Of a stretch of DNA of 64,000 nucleotides, positions 38,801 to 46,946 are shown piece by piece. The notes beneath the pieces were generated by a model. It made no database searches and was not told the origin of the DNA. It saw only the letters and a list, made by a program, of their open reading frames with translations. The stretch's first letter is position 1; the number at the start of each line of letters is the position of its first letter. Source of the DNA: Hippopus hippopus (Eukaryota; Mollusca; Bivalvia; Cardiida; Cardiidae); assembly GCA_946811185.2 (NCBI GenBank), contig OX328112.1, positions 19,945,215 through 20,009,214 of the forward strand, in the 5' to 3' direction. A program made the position numbers and the translations under genes.

Positions 38801-41475
38801 GACAACAGACACAGCACAATCACAGAAGCTCACCTTGAGTACTTTGTGCTAGGGTGAGCTAACAGGATGATACCCAGTTGATGTAGAAATTAGACAACTT
38901 TCCAGTAGAAAGTAACAAATGCTTCTTAAATGACTTAAAGTGACCAAATCTGTTAAAGACAAAAGTCATAAGACTGAACGTCATTACTGCCAAAATGGAA
39001 CATCACATAGAACTTACCATGTAAATCAAAGACATTAAGATACAGACCATCACAAAAATGTGAGGGACATATTTTTTTACTATAAAACACAATTTACAGG
39101 CCTCTAGAATAACTATATTGAGAGCAGGAAGAACCATTTTAAAATGCATTTATACTATTTATATTGAAAATAATGTCAGATACTATAAATGTATGTTAGT
39201 TAATAATTGAGTGACAAAAAATTCCCATAATATGACACACACCCACTTAGATGTATTATAGTATCAGTACCTTAACAGTTTTCCTTGAGGCCATCCATCT
39301 TCTGCTTCCATTCCCAACTTATTCCTCAATTCAGAATTTTTTGTTATTGAAAACACATAGTATAGAAAAGCTTTCAAGCCTCTTTCACCAAGTTGCACCT
39401 GCAGTTTGGTAAACAGATCTGTTGGTGAGTTTATTCCATCAATACTTCTGGCTTAAAAAAAAAAAGAACATTATTTTTTTTCTGTGTTATAGAACATTAA
39501 CAATTAGTCCTTACAGTAGACAGACAGCCACGCTGACAGACAGTCAGTCAGCCATTTACAGTCAGTCGCACAGACAGGCAGACTATTTTACATTTTAAGC
39601 CCTATATTCGTAATATGGTAAATAGCATCTAAAGTATTAGCGGTTATTCAAATTAAATTCTTAAAAGCCCGAGTTCACCTTGAAGGATTAATTTTAAAGT
39701 CCAAAGTAAGTTATGCCAACTGAATGACACTTTTGGCCACTTTTTCAAAATCATGAAAGTGAAGAAATTTACGTTCCTATAAAACTTTGAACTTTTATTT
39801 ATGCATTTTTTATACTTTTAGTCAATGAGTTTGATAAAAATGATAATACATAAACACAAATGTGAGATTCTATTTATCACATCAAAAGAATGACAGACAG
39901 AAAAATATCCTGCATCATCACCTTATCCTCTATACCGTTCACGGGTCCATGTTTACAGTAAGAGTTTGTTTCAAATGTGTATATACACAAGTATATAGTT
40001 CTTTGACATTTACACCAAAAGAAGACTGAAATAGTTTATAGAGGGGTTAAATCCACCTATTTCCTCAATAATATTGGTTTTAAGAGACTTTTGCTGCATT
40101 TCTTGGTTTTTATCAAACATGAAAATCAAAAACTTTCCACGCATATACATCTTAGCAACAATGACATCATTTTTCCATGAAACGGCGTAGCAGTACAAAT
40201 TCCCGCACATGCTGTGTTTGGTTTCTCTGGCTTCAAGCGCTCATGACTGAAAATTGATCAAAACTGGGACCCCAAAAATGATAATACACTAGTGTATTAT
40301 CAAAAATAAGTCATGGGTTTAATACACTGCCAGAGGAGGTTTTATGTGATAAATGAATTTATCCCATAAAGCTGTCATGAACATGTTACACAAAGGTATC
40401 TCTACAAGAAAATATAAAACATGCTTCAAATTAATACCATTCCATGAGTGATATGAACTGAAAATTGCAAATGTCTTATTTTTCTAATGTGTGTACAGTT
40501 TGCCAATATGTTTTTAAACTGTATGGCAGGGAAATGTCAAAAGGATGCTTATGTGTTGATACTTGCAGGAAAAGCCAAGTCATTTTACATTCAAAATATT
40601 TTAAGGTTGAAAACCCCTCGTTTACTTATTAATTATCATTAACTATTGAAAGACGGTACAATGTAAAATACTTCCAACAGAAATTAAAAATGAATCTTTG
40701 GTGCTACTTTTCTGAAATTTCCTGCCTAGAGCTTGACTTGGTTCAAAATCATGCTGACAATTTACTTTGATAAATGGTATTTATAATCATATTTAAACAT
40801 TTTGGCACCACTTCTTTAGTTCATACTATGCTTTTTACAGTCTTTGTACAGTGCTTTTGCTTTTTTTAAAAAAGAGGCACTATGCACAAAACGAACACTA
40901 ATTGTTGTTTAACACTACAAAAATGTAGACTTGTCCAAATTGAAAGCATTTGCAGATGATAATTTAACTCTTTACCACACAATCCCGACTTTTAACGACC
41001 ATTAGAAAGAAGCCTTTTGAAAACATTGTGGGAAAAGGAGAAAATGCTGGTAGCCAGCATTTTCTCCTTTTCCCACAATGTTTTCTACCCTTCCCAAACC
41101 AAATTTCAATTTTTCAGTCACATTAGTTTTGTCGTCTGCAAATATTTTCAATTTGTACATGTCTAAAATGTTGTCGTCTGGTAAAGAGTTAAATGTGACT
41201 CAACTGATTGAATTTGTCATTGATACGGTAGAAAACATTGTAGGAAATGGAGAAAATGCTGGTAAGCCAGCATTTTCTCCTTTTTCCCACAATGTTTTCA
41301 AAAGACATCTTTTTCAGGGTCGTCAAAACCTGGGATGATGTAGTTACGGGGGTGCTCCAAACACACAAACAAAATTACCTGTCAATACATCTTCACTGAA
41401 ATATTTCAACACTTCCAAATCCTCGTCATCTATATCCTTGGCAATATCAACAAGAAGCACCTTAAAGGGATCCAT
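13570..41475 (-). CDS. Tandem-DED / IRE1-RNase L-like pseudokinase / KEN endoribonuclease (7 exons, 708 aa)
   Basis: Predicted join on the minus strand: 41475-41379, 39451-39271, 32324-32098, 30348-30170, 20625-20524, 20207-20115, 14817-13570. The phases agree at every junction (1, 2, 1, 0, 0, 0) and the total is 2127 nt. Domains: DED1 about aa 1-85, DED2 about aa 93-168, a low-complexity linker about 169-293, a pseudokinase about 297-580, and KEN about 585-705. Known of the families: DEDs self-assemble in caspase-8/FADD-type signalling; the kinase-KEN pair of IRE1 and RNase L dimerises and cuts RNA. Inference: DED-driven clustering activates RNA cleavage in cell-death or antiviral signalling. 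No signal peptide, membrane segment or ankyrin repeat is visible, so the protein should be cytosolic. The last exon alone is near-certain as an IRE1/RNase L relative. The weakest junction is the acceptor of exon 4. An extra exon, or a fusion of two adjacent genes, is not excluded without RNA data. Confidence 0.8.
14818..15949 (-). other. Intron 6, repeat-free part
   Basis: AT-rich with A-runs. A lysine-rich plus-strand frame at 15010-15294 is not supported as a gene. Confidence 0.5.
15950..16800 (+). repeat. Second tandem-array family with terminal hairpin
   Basis: About six diverged units of roughly 110-150 bp (CATTCAAACATAA, TGCACACCTTTGCTT, GTTTGATTGAAATCTG), then a GACCGACCAACTAACTGAC tail and a closing hairpin ATACCCCCCAAACAAAG / CTTTGT..GGGGAGGTAT. 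It does not share sequence with the 145-bp family. An inverted fragment lies at 43496-43850. Confidence 0.65.
16872..17976 (+). mobile_element. 145-bp-array element, copy 6, in intron 6
   Basis: Complete head and end with about seven diverged units. It is oriented opposite to the host gene. Confidence 0.87.
17977..19379 (-). other. Intron 6, unannotated part
   Basis: Contains the poly(C) tract and nothing else recognised. A plus-strand frame at 18245-18439 has no family signal. Confidence 0.45.
19089..19116. repeat. Poly(C) tract of about 28
   Basis: An uninterrupted C run followed by A9. Confidence 0.9.
19380..20008 (+). repeat. Third tandem-type element, degraded
   Basis: Two or three loosely related units (AAACTTG, GAACCCAGGG / CTGCAGGGCTTCAC, GGTAGAAGTC) and an end ACATACAGATACAGAGCC then AGCTCACTGGCC..GTGGAGCTT. 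Confidence 0.5.
20115..20207 (-). CDS. Exon 6: Gln/Pro-rich linker
   Basis: Thirty-one codons in phase 0/0 (aa 263-293), from SDTAQLKQQP to SEQSSYVI, with acceptor CATGTTACAG and donor GTAAGT. The composition is rich in Q, P, T and S with no structure visible. It joins in frame to the kinase exon. The intron before it (20208-20523) is short, 316 nt, and supports pairing with exon 5. Confidence 0.65.
20208..20523 (-). other. Intron 5, GC-AG class
   Basis: It begins GCAAGT directly after GAG and ends CATGTTACAG. It is the only short intron of the gene and is free of recognisable repeats. Confidence 0.55.
20524..20625 (-). CDS. Exon 5: linker, with a GC donor
   Basis: Thirty-four codons in phase 0/0 (aa 229-262), from IQDVDENLSLCSPQS to LDETSE. 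The acceptor is AAATCATAG. The donor is GAG followed by GCAAGT, the classic strong context in which GC replaces GT. The content is acidic and Ser/Asn-rich, typical of a disordered linker. No domain is recognised. Confidence 0.6.
20884..20982 (+). repeat. tRNA-like sequence, possibly Lys(TTT)-derived, inside a broken MITE
   Basis: Box A TAGCTCAGTGGT, loop CTTTTAA, box B GGTTCAAATCC, with an over-long variable region, so a SINE head or pseudogene is more likely than a working tRNA. It splits a TTAA-type MITE whose halves lie at about 20745-20800 and 21010-21160. Confidence 0.45.
21211..22294. mobile_element. 1.08-kb DNA element with CAGGGTTTTCC termini
   Basis: Starts CAGGGTTTTCCCTTGACA and ends with the inverse of CAGGGTTTTCCTTGACA. 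Direct CAGACC lies immediately outside both ends (21205-21210, 22295-22300). hAT-like start, but a 6-bp duplication where hAT elements give 8. No coding region is recognised. It lies in intron 4. Confidence 0.8.
22582..22769. mobile_element. TTAA hairpin MITE, degraded
   Basis: TCCTTTACCAAATAATCC to GTACAAGAGTTAA; the hairpin is mismatched. Intron 4. Confidence 0.65.
23098..23326. mobile_element. TTAA hairpin MITE
   Basis: TTAACCCTTTACCAGACG to GTGGTAAAGGGTTAA; full hairpin. Intron 4. Confidence 0.88.
23457..23832. mobile_element. 376-bp element with TTATTATACTGCAAAG termini
   Basis: A 16-bp inverted terminal match at 23457-23472 and 23817-23832. It contains two TGACGTCA sites at 23682 and 23698. 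Target duplication unclear. Confidence 0.6.
24107..24334. mobile_element. TTAA hairpin MITE
   Basis: TTAACCCTTTCCCAAATG to TTGGGAAAGGGTTAA; full hairpin. Intron 4. Confidence 0.88.
24435..26409 (+). mobile_element. 145-bp-array element, copy 7, in intron 4
   Basis: A complete copy with about twelve units, followed closely by copy 8. Confidence 0.88.
26533..28458 (+). mobile_element. 145-bp-array element, copy 8, in intron 4
   Basis: A complete copy with about twelve units, same orientation as copy 7, separated by about 120 bp that include a fragment (GCCCTTGAGGGC) of another head. Confidence 0.88.
28600..29330 (+). repeat. Fourth tandem-type element
   Basis: Four to five units of about 130 bp (AAACTGTGCAAGTTTCATG, GGATTTTTTTCAAAATC), then GACGGACGGACAG tail and GGGCCAGTGGAGCTAAA end. 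A fifth copy hosts the foldback at 31004 and ends near 31800. Confidence 0.7.
30170..30348 (-). CDS. Exon 4: linker
   Basis: Encodes aa 170-228, a hydrophilic Cys/Asn/Ser-rich stretch with no recognised domain, including the repeated-looking PEEC and AEEC pieces and a run of Asn near the end. The donor is TCG then GTAAAA, which leaves phase 0 and fits exon 5. The only acceptor that keeps the frame from exon 3 is CAACAAG at 30349-30355, which has a poor pyrimidine tract. Alternative AG sites a few bases upstream break the frame. I regard it as probably coding but as the least certain exon of the chain. Confidence 0.5.
30661..30883. mobile_element. TTAA hairpin MITE, variant hairpin
   Basis: Family termini, but the hairpin centre is GTGAAATTGCTC / GAGCAATTTCAC, not the usual loop, so the stem changed while staying complementary. 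Intron 3. Confidence 0.8.
31004..31637. mobile_element. Small foldback element made of GTGCGCAC palindromes
   Basis: Starts TACGG and ends CCGTA. Target duplication TATTGA lies at 30998-31003 and 31638-31643. An inner inverted repeat GAAGATATATTTT lies on both sides. The left end has lost about 19 bp present in the right end (GTGGCACAAAAGTGACAT region). Between lie two arrays of TACGTGCGCACGTA-type 14-bp palindromes spaced by AATA/GTAG, separated by about 60 bp of unrelated DNA at 31265-31320. It is inserted in a tandem element of the 28600-29330 type. Confidence 0.85.
31816..32030. mobile_element. TTAA hairpin MITE, degraded hairpin
   Basis: TTAACCCTTTACCACACA to CGTAAAGGGTCAA, immediately next to exon 3 (68 bp). 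Confidence 0.75.
32098..32324 (-). CDS. Exon 3: complete DED2
   Basis: The acceptor is strong (TTGCTTGTCTTGCAG) and the donor is GTAAGA. The split codon AGG (Arg93) joins it to exon 2. It encodes aa 94-168. It starts VLLYEISEELDDTDW, with FKFLL in helix 2, and ends with ERHDLLEKL, which carries the RxDL motif (R157, D159) that DEDs use in self-association. One exon holds the whole domain, whereas DED1 is split by an intron inside the domain. It is clearly a DED; the exact partner family (caspase-8, FADD, c-FLIP or DEDD type) cannot be told by eye. Confidence 0.85.
33433..33661. mobile_element. TTAA hairpin MITE
   Basis: CTCATTACCAAACGAC to GTGGTAATGGGTTAA; full hairpin. Intron 2. Confidence 0.85.
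33680..33908. mobile_element. TTAA hairpin MITE
   Basis: TTAACTCTTTACCAAATG to GTGGTAAAGAGTTAA; full hairpin, 18 bp from the preceding copy in the same orientation. Confidence 0.88.
34090..34970 (+). repeat. Fifth tandem-type array
   Basis: Six units of about 135 bp (AACAAAGGGACATAACTCC, TGTGAAGTTTCATGTTTAT, CACTTCTCCTCAATG). It ends abruptly into the 145-bp family fragment at 34970. Confidence 0.7.
34970..35052 (+). repeat. 145-bp family end fragment
   Basis: The last half-unit joined directly to the terminal hairpin (GTGGCCTCTAGAGC, then GCTCAAGTGAGC), fused to the end of a different tandem array. Confidence 0.7.
35053..36724 (-). other. Intron 2, unannotated part
   Basis: AT-rich. No repeat termini or exon seen. 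Confidence 0.45.
36725..38245 (+). mobile_element. 145-bp-array element, copy 9, with SINE insertion
   Basis: Head at 36725 and terminal hairpin at 38245. One unit is interrupted by a SINE at 37486-37756. Confidence 0.87.
37486..37756 (-). mobile_element. tRNA-derived SINE with an 11-bp target duplication
   Basis: On the minus strand it starts with a tRNA-like head: box A TGGCTCAGTGGTGAG, box B GAGTTCGATACC. It continues into a body shared with 13100-13295 and ends in GGCGTTAAACC and CCAATACAACC repeats. The duplication CCTAGTTTTTT flanks it on both sides, inside an array unit. Confidence 0.85.
38460..38861 (+). repeat. 145-bp array, diverged fragment
   Basis: Two to three degraded units, short tail, and hairpin ending AGGGTGAGC. 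Confidence 0.7.
39271..39451 (-). CDS. Exon 2: second half of DED1
   Basis: Preceded by a TTTTTTAAG acceptor and followed by GTACTG. It restores the frame of exon 1 (split codon GCC, Ala33) and encodes aa 34-92. The junction reads DVLT-A-RSIDGINSPTDLF, which is the usual DED layout (helix 3, then the SPTDLF turn into helix 4). It continues into a helix containing AFLYYVFSI. The conserved RxDL surface motif is degenerate here (KNSELRNKL), unlike in DED2. The exon was not obvious as a long open frame; it was found by looking for the other half of the domain. Confidence 0.75.
40909..41350. mobile_element. TTAA hairpin MITE (outer, interrupted copy)
   Basis: Left part 40909-40967 (TGTAGACTTGTCC, GAAAGCATTTGCAGATG) and right part 41189-41350, split by another copy. 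The right end is degraded and lies 29 bp from exon 1. Confidence 0.78.
40964..41192. mobile_element. TTAA hairpin MITE (inner copy)
   Basis: TTAACTCTTTACCACACA to GGTAAAGAGTTAA. It duplicates the TTAA of the outer copy, whose sequence continues on both sides. Confidence 0.88.
41379..41475 (-). CDS. Exon 1: start and first half of DED1
   Basis: Encodes aa 1-32 plus one base, beginning MDPFKVLLVDIAKDI and ending at DVLT. The spacing of leucines and acidic residues and the LKYF core match DED helices 1-3, and DED proteins commonly start directly at the domain as here. The ATG has G at -3 and G at +4. A good donor follows (ACAG then GTAATT). The reading frame stays open upstream for a few codons to a possible acceptor (CCAAAAG at about 41505), so the first coding exon could instead lie further upstream. 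A short out-of-frame ATG precedes the chosen one. A degenerate MITE ends about 30 bp inside the following intron. Confidence 0.7.
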
Positions 41476-42336
41476 CCCAAACCATGGATTATCTGGGAAC
41501 CTTTTGGGATAGAAAACAACATAAATCAATGACCCAACTTGTGGGTACAATGTACATCTTTATTAAGCCAACACACTGATCATTCATGTACTAAAATACT
41601 AAAAATTGACAACAAAATAAAGTCTACCCCGTATTAGCTGATGATACTGCAATACTGTTACAAACACATCTTATCTGAAATACTTCTATTTCAGAAGGTC
41701 AGGTACATACTGGTAGGTCTTCATTTTTTGGTTTGCTTCAAGAACAATTGTGTAAACACTGACATTAATTCAAAGATAAACATGACTATTTATAATGTTT
41801 TCAGTGAGCATTTATCAAATATACTGATCCTCGATAAAAGTGTCCCTGTCTCTGAAGATACTGATGAGGAGGCAGAGGAGTCACCTCTGAAATCCAGATA
41901 CATGTATGTCTATAAACGACTTAATAGAATATACATACCAGTAACCTGCTCCTTTTAAAGATATTTTATTCAAATTATAACAAATTATGATTTACATTTA
42001 ATTATTACATGCACAATAGATAGTATCTGTAAATAAAATAGATCTATGTATATATATATGACAAAAAAGATCTTTGAAAAAATTGATAGAAGGCATTATA
42101 GGCACTGGAATATTGATTAAATATATAGTCAGGCACCTAATAAATTTGGCCTATTTGCAAATTAAATGTGTCCAGTAAGTCACTATGTACAAAACAAAAG
42201 CTTGTACATGTACATAACTATTTACATGTATTTCATTGCAAATATTTTATCAGTATTACATAGATTAATCTATCAGTATTATGTGAATATGACTATTTTG
42301 CTATTGTATAACATCTGCATTGCCCAAGTGTCCTAG

Positions 42337-42565
42337 TTAACCCTTTACCAAACGACAAAATTTTAGACTGGTCCAAATTGAAGGCACTTGCAGACGACAA
42401 AATAAACTTAACTCAAAAATTGAAAGTTGTTTCTAGCAGGGTAGAAAACATTGTGAGAAAAGGAGAAAATGCTGGTTACCAGCATTTTCTCCTTTTCCCA
42501 CAATGTTTTCAAAAGGCTTCTATCTCAGGGTCGTAAAAACCAGGGATTGTTTGGTAAAGGGTTAA
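42337..42565. mobile_element. TTAA hairpin MITE
   Basis: TTAACCCTTTACCAAACG to TTGGTAAAGGGTTAA; full hairpin. Confidence 0.88.
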
Positions 42566-42786
42566 ACTCTTTACCAAACAACATAATTTCATAAGTTGGT
42601 CTAAACTGATAGGATTTGAAGACCAAAAAAAAAAAAATGTTTTTCAATGGGTAAAAAACATTGTGGGAAAAGAAGAAAAAAGACAAAATGCTGGCTACCA
42701 ATGTTTTCAAAAGCTTTCCTGCTCACAGGATTGCATGGTAAAGGGCTGGTTGTTAAAACAGGATGGTGTCACTGGTAAAGGGTTAA
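42562..42786. mobile_element. TTAA hairpin MITE sharing a TTAA with its neighbour
   Basis: CTCTTTACCAAACAAC to GGTAAAGGGTTAA. The hairpin right arm is shortened. It abuts 42337-42565 end to end. Confidence 0.75.
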
Positions 42787-43085
42787 ATAGATAAAATATG
42801 TCATAATCATTTAAGAGTTCAGGTACAAATTTATATGAGCCATGGTTCGTGAAAAGGGGGTTAAATGCATCTACAAAAAGTATCAACCCGTGTCAGCCTG
42901 ATAGTCTATGCAGACTGACACGGGTCGTAACTTCTTGCTGTTTGTTAATTTTCTGCATGTCGAAGTCCCAGTGTACCTTATGATTCAGTCCGTTGTTATA
43001 TAAAATAAATTTTTATGGATCAAAATTATATATGACTAGCTTGGTACAATTATGCATCACAAATATGCCAATAAACCCTGTTTTG

Positions 43086-43495
43086 AACCCCCTATTTTTT
43101 TGCACACCTGAGCACAAAGTGCTAACAGAGAGCTTTTGTGATAGCGTGTCGTCTGTTGTCTGTTGTGCATCATCCAGGCATCAACAATTACCTTTTGTGC
43201 ACTCTGGAAGCCACATTTTCAGTACAATACTCATCGAACTTGGTCAGAATGTTTGTCTTGATAATATCTCAAACAATTTTGAAAATTGGTCATAAAGTAG
43301 GTCACTCGGCAAAATCTTAGAAAAACCTCGTGTGCACTCTACAGGCCTTATTTCCAGTCTGCTATTCACAAAACCTGGTCACAATGTTTATCTTGATGAT
43401 ATCTCTGACAACTTTGAAATTGGGCCACTTCAGGTCAAAAAGTAAGTCACTGGACCAAATCTTAAAAAACCTTGTGGGCAATCTGAAGGTCTTAT
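43086..43495 (-). repeat. 145-bp array, inverted fragment
   Basis: The only clear copy on the minus strand: it begins CACCTGAGCACAAAGTGC and reads back through tail and two to three units. Confidence 0.75.
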
Positions 43496-44215
43496 TATAC
43501 CCAAACAAATGAAAAAGTGTGGGGGTATCCTCGAGTCGCCTTGTCTGTCTGTCTGTCCACTGAAATCTTGTCCGTAGCATAAAGTTCTCCCAAAGTATAA
43601 GAGCCATCAACTTCAAACGTCATTATGCAGATCTATAAATCACACTGAGAAGTGCTGTGCACAAGATCCATTACTCTTGTCATCATTATTTTTGGAGGTA
43701 TTTCCCTTCGGTATCTTACATGTTTTTTTTTTGTCCAAAACACATCTTCAACAGTACAAGAGCTATCAAATTCAAACTTCTTATGCAGATCGACCACATT
43801 CAGGAGGAGTGTCGTGCACAAGATCCATTAAAACATGAGCGTCAAAACATGATCGAACGATACTGTAGGTTTAAAATTGAAAATACAACTTTAACTTCCT
43901 CTTTATACCTAAAGAACCTAAACTACCGAAATGCGAAAATAACAATCTAAATGTACAATTATTCTGCTTCAGTTGATGGGTTCTGTGTAGGATTCGTCTT
44001 TCTCAGCCTGGTCGCAAGAGGAATGCTAGTGGCTGGTATCGGTACCCGTTGCCTTAACCAAGCGCCGGGAAACATTTCTTACGCAATGTGCCTACTTTCG
44101 ATTTCGAAGAAAAAAAATTCTTTAACGCCTATAACGTTTTATTTTGAATGATTTACAAGTAGGAGCGCTTGGCTTACTACAATAAACTTGTTTATCCTGT
44201 CACTTCCGGGTTTAC

Positions 44216-44260
44216 CTGACGGATAACAGGGTGCCGTATATTTTTTTTGTTATCCGTCAG
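44216..44260. repeat. 12-bp-stem hairpin
   Basis: CTGACGGATAAC and GTTATCCGTCAG around a T-rich loop. Confidence 0.75.
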
Positions 44261-44785
44261 TTGGTCACGTGACCGCTAAGTGCGCACTTGCTGACTGGGA
44301 CTATTTTCAACCAAGCGTCTTACTGCCGTAATGAATGAAGTAATCGCTAGCGAATACTTTTGCTCGTTTAATTAATAGTCTGTTATGTTAAAACATATTG
44401 TCTTCTTCGCCACAATATTTTTCTGCGGATATACGTCACGTTTACTAATTATGACGTAGCCAATATCATTCATGACGTCATTATTGCAGCTGCATATCCA
44501 GAGGGTTTTGTAAACACGGTTCTTCATTTTTTAAAGTTTCTCATAGATCTAGTGAGAAAGATGTCAATATGTGCCTTATTTCGAACGAAATGTTTAATTT
44601 AGTCGGATTTTGGATTGTAATTGAGAAAAGGGATAAATAAAATAGACGTTTGGTGTCTTGGATTGGGAAAGTCGATCAGGCTCGGCTCCGGAAATTTATT
44701 AAAGGTACGGTCTTTATCAATGTTTTCTTTTTTTTTCGTTTGTTTTGTTTTGTTTTGTTCCGTTACAGTGAGTGACAGGATAAAT

Positions 44786-44928
44786 AGAATAGATGGTTGG
44801 TGTCTTGGATGGGTTAAGTTTATCGGGCTCGGCTCCGAAATTTATCCGGTTCGCCTTCGGCTCACCAGATAAATTCCTCCGCCTTGCCCGATAAACTTAA
44901 CCCATCCAAGACACCAACCATCTATTCT
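44786..44928. repeat. 43-bp perfect inverted repeat
   Basis: 44786-44828 and 44886-44928 are exact reverse complements (GATGGTTGGTGTCTTGGATG core) with a 57-nt loop. A diverged copy of the left arm lies at 44630-44705. Confidence 0.85.
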
Positions 44929-46082
44929 CTATGTAGCCCTGAGTTATTTCGGGCAAGGGTCGTTTCGGCCTTGGTATGGGTACGTGTATTCCCCGGCTCC
45001 AGTCGATAAAATAGGCTATAATTCACGGCCCCCAACGGCCCCCACAAGCTAAATTTTTGTCTCTGTGTGTGTGGGTGTGTGGGTGTGTGTATGTGAGCGT
45101 GTGTCGAATCCGCTGAAATTAGCACCAAATTAAAGCTAATGTTTTAACCTTTCTTATGGCATGTAGAAAGTGGAGATTTAATTCATGTGTGTTTTGATAT
45201 AAGCGTTTGAAATTTGTCATTTTTTATATGTTTCGATTTTTTAGGTGCTTATAGGATTGCTTATCAAGTTGTTTTTTGTAAATCTTTTTAGGTAAAAGAT
45301 TATCAAAATCATTTCAGCACGAGGAGGATGCATTTAAATTATACTAGCCACAAGAGAAAATAAGAGAGAGAGAAAAAAAGTCAAAATCTGGTTTTTGGAT
45401 AAATCAACAATACATGGGATTGGGATGCCACTCCAGATGGTATCATAAGGAATAACGTTGATGATATTATTAGGGTTATTAAGATTAGAATTATGCCCCC
45501 ATGAGCTAGCAAACACAATTTCAACCTTGGCGTAAATTCTGGGTGGAATCGATTCTGTCCAATGATGGTTGATCGTTTTGGCCAAGAATTGCCATGCAAC
45601 TAATTGTAATTCACATTTTTCTAAAACTAGCAATGATTTAGATCTACAAAAGGAAATCCCTGCCATGTCATTGCTATATGGAGCCATTTACAAATTATCT
45701 GCACCGTACTAGTATTTAGACTGTGAAATATGACCGCTTTTTCGTATAAGAATCACAAAACAGACTTCGGAAATGGCTAATACTATAATGAGTTGATTAA
45801 AAAAAAAAAGGTTCAGTTTTGCCGCAGTTACGAACACACTCATATTAATGAATAAAGAATTGTGATACATTTGATACATGAGTATCTACCGGTAGGTGGT
45901 TTATATTGACTTGCCATGCGGAACATAATTCATAGCCTGTGTGTTACAATTGTGTGAAAGATACATTTCTACAGTATTGGGAAAATTATGGTTACATAAC
46001 GTAATCATCACGTTCTAGTCCTGCTTCCCCGCTGATGCAAATATTCTTACGACACGAGTTTGGCAATGGCTAATGGTACTGC

Positions 46083-46188
46083 CACAGGTGAGCGGCGAGC
46101 GACAATGTCTCAAATCATATAGGCCTATTACACACTAATGTGTGTAGTATTTGATTTGAGACATTGTTGCTCGCTGCTCACCTGTGGT
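46083..46188. repeat. Imperfect 40-bp hairpin next to H1
   Basis: CCACAGGTGAGC to CATATA, mirrored with three or four mismatches after a 26-nt loop. Confidence 0.8.
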
Positions 46189-46732
46189 TACAGCTTGAAA
46201 GTAATTCCATCATTTGCAATCTGCATTTTATGGTGGCATATTTCTGCCGCGAGATACGAGATAGCTATTGCGATAATTTAGGAGAACTACCGTGATAAAG
46301 TTTCCTGGAAATATTATCTAGATAATACAAAATTTCACGATAAAAATATCGCGATAATTCTAACTGTTATGATTTTTGCTTTCGTGCCCACAACTGACAT
46401 TCACGGTATCTATAATTAGATATGGTTTCGGAACATCTTCGTCTACAACGTTATAAATTTGCCTTTTCCCTGAATGGTTTGAAAGTTGTTCGTAGGAGGC
46501 ATTTCGAGTCGTCTTTGTGATTTTACAGACTTCTGTTTATTTCGGGTCTTGTCAAAATTTACCAATTAATCAACAACTGATAATAATTCGAATTTGTACT
46601 TTCTGCAATGTTGTGAAGTCAAAAACTACTGAGCTTATCCAAATGGTGAATTTTCTATTTATAGATATCGAGAAACTACGGAACCCCTAAAGTGACATGC
46701 TCGATTTTTTTTAGTATGCAAATTTCTCAAAT

Positions 46733-46946
46733 TATTTCGTTTTTACGAAATAATATTTCGTTTTAACGAAATAATATTTCGTTTTTACGAAATAATATTT
46801 CGTTTTTACGAAATATTATTTCGTATTTACGAAATACTATTTCATTAAAACGAAATATTATTTCGTAAAAACGAAATAATTATTTCGTATTTACGAAATA
46901 ATTATTTCGTAATTACGAAATAATTATTTCGTTTTTACGAAATAAT
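46733..46946. repeat. Palindromic TTTCG..CGAAA array, left
   Basis: About ten copies of an 18-20-bp self-complementary unit (ATTTCGTTTTTACGAAAT and variants with TATTTA or TAATTA in the middle). Confidence 0.9.

Larger units (their letters stand above)
41476..46082. other. Upstream of the DED-KEN gene
   Basis: Holds two MITEs, array fragments, hairpins, and a stretch at about 44260-44480 with CACGTG (44265) and TGACGTCA (44474). No further coding exon could be joined in frame. A promoter or 5' exon for the DED-KEN gene may lie here, which I cannot demonstrate. Confidence 0.35.

Noticed and set aside
41820..41895. Possible extra upstream exon of the DED-KEN gene on the minus strand, after a GTATCTGGATTTCAG acceptor (Ser-rich GDSSASSSVSSETG)
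   Set aside because: The acceptor is good, but no donor gives a phase that fits exon 1, and the frame soon stops. The opposite strand gives an equally short acidic frame.
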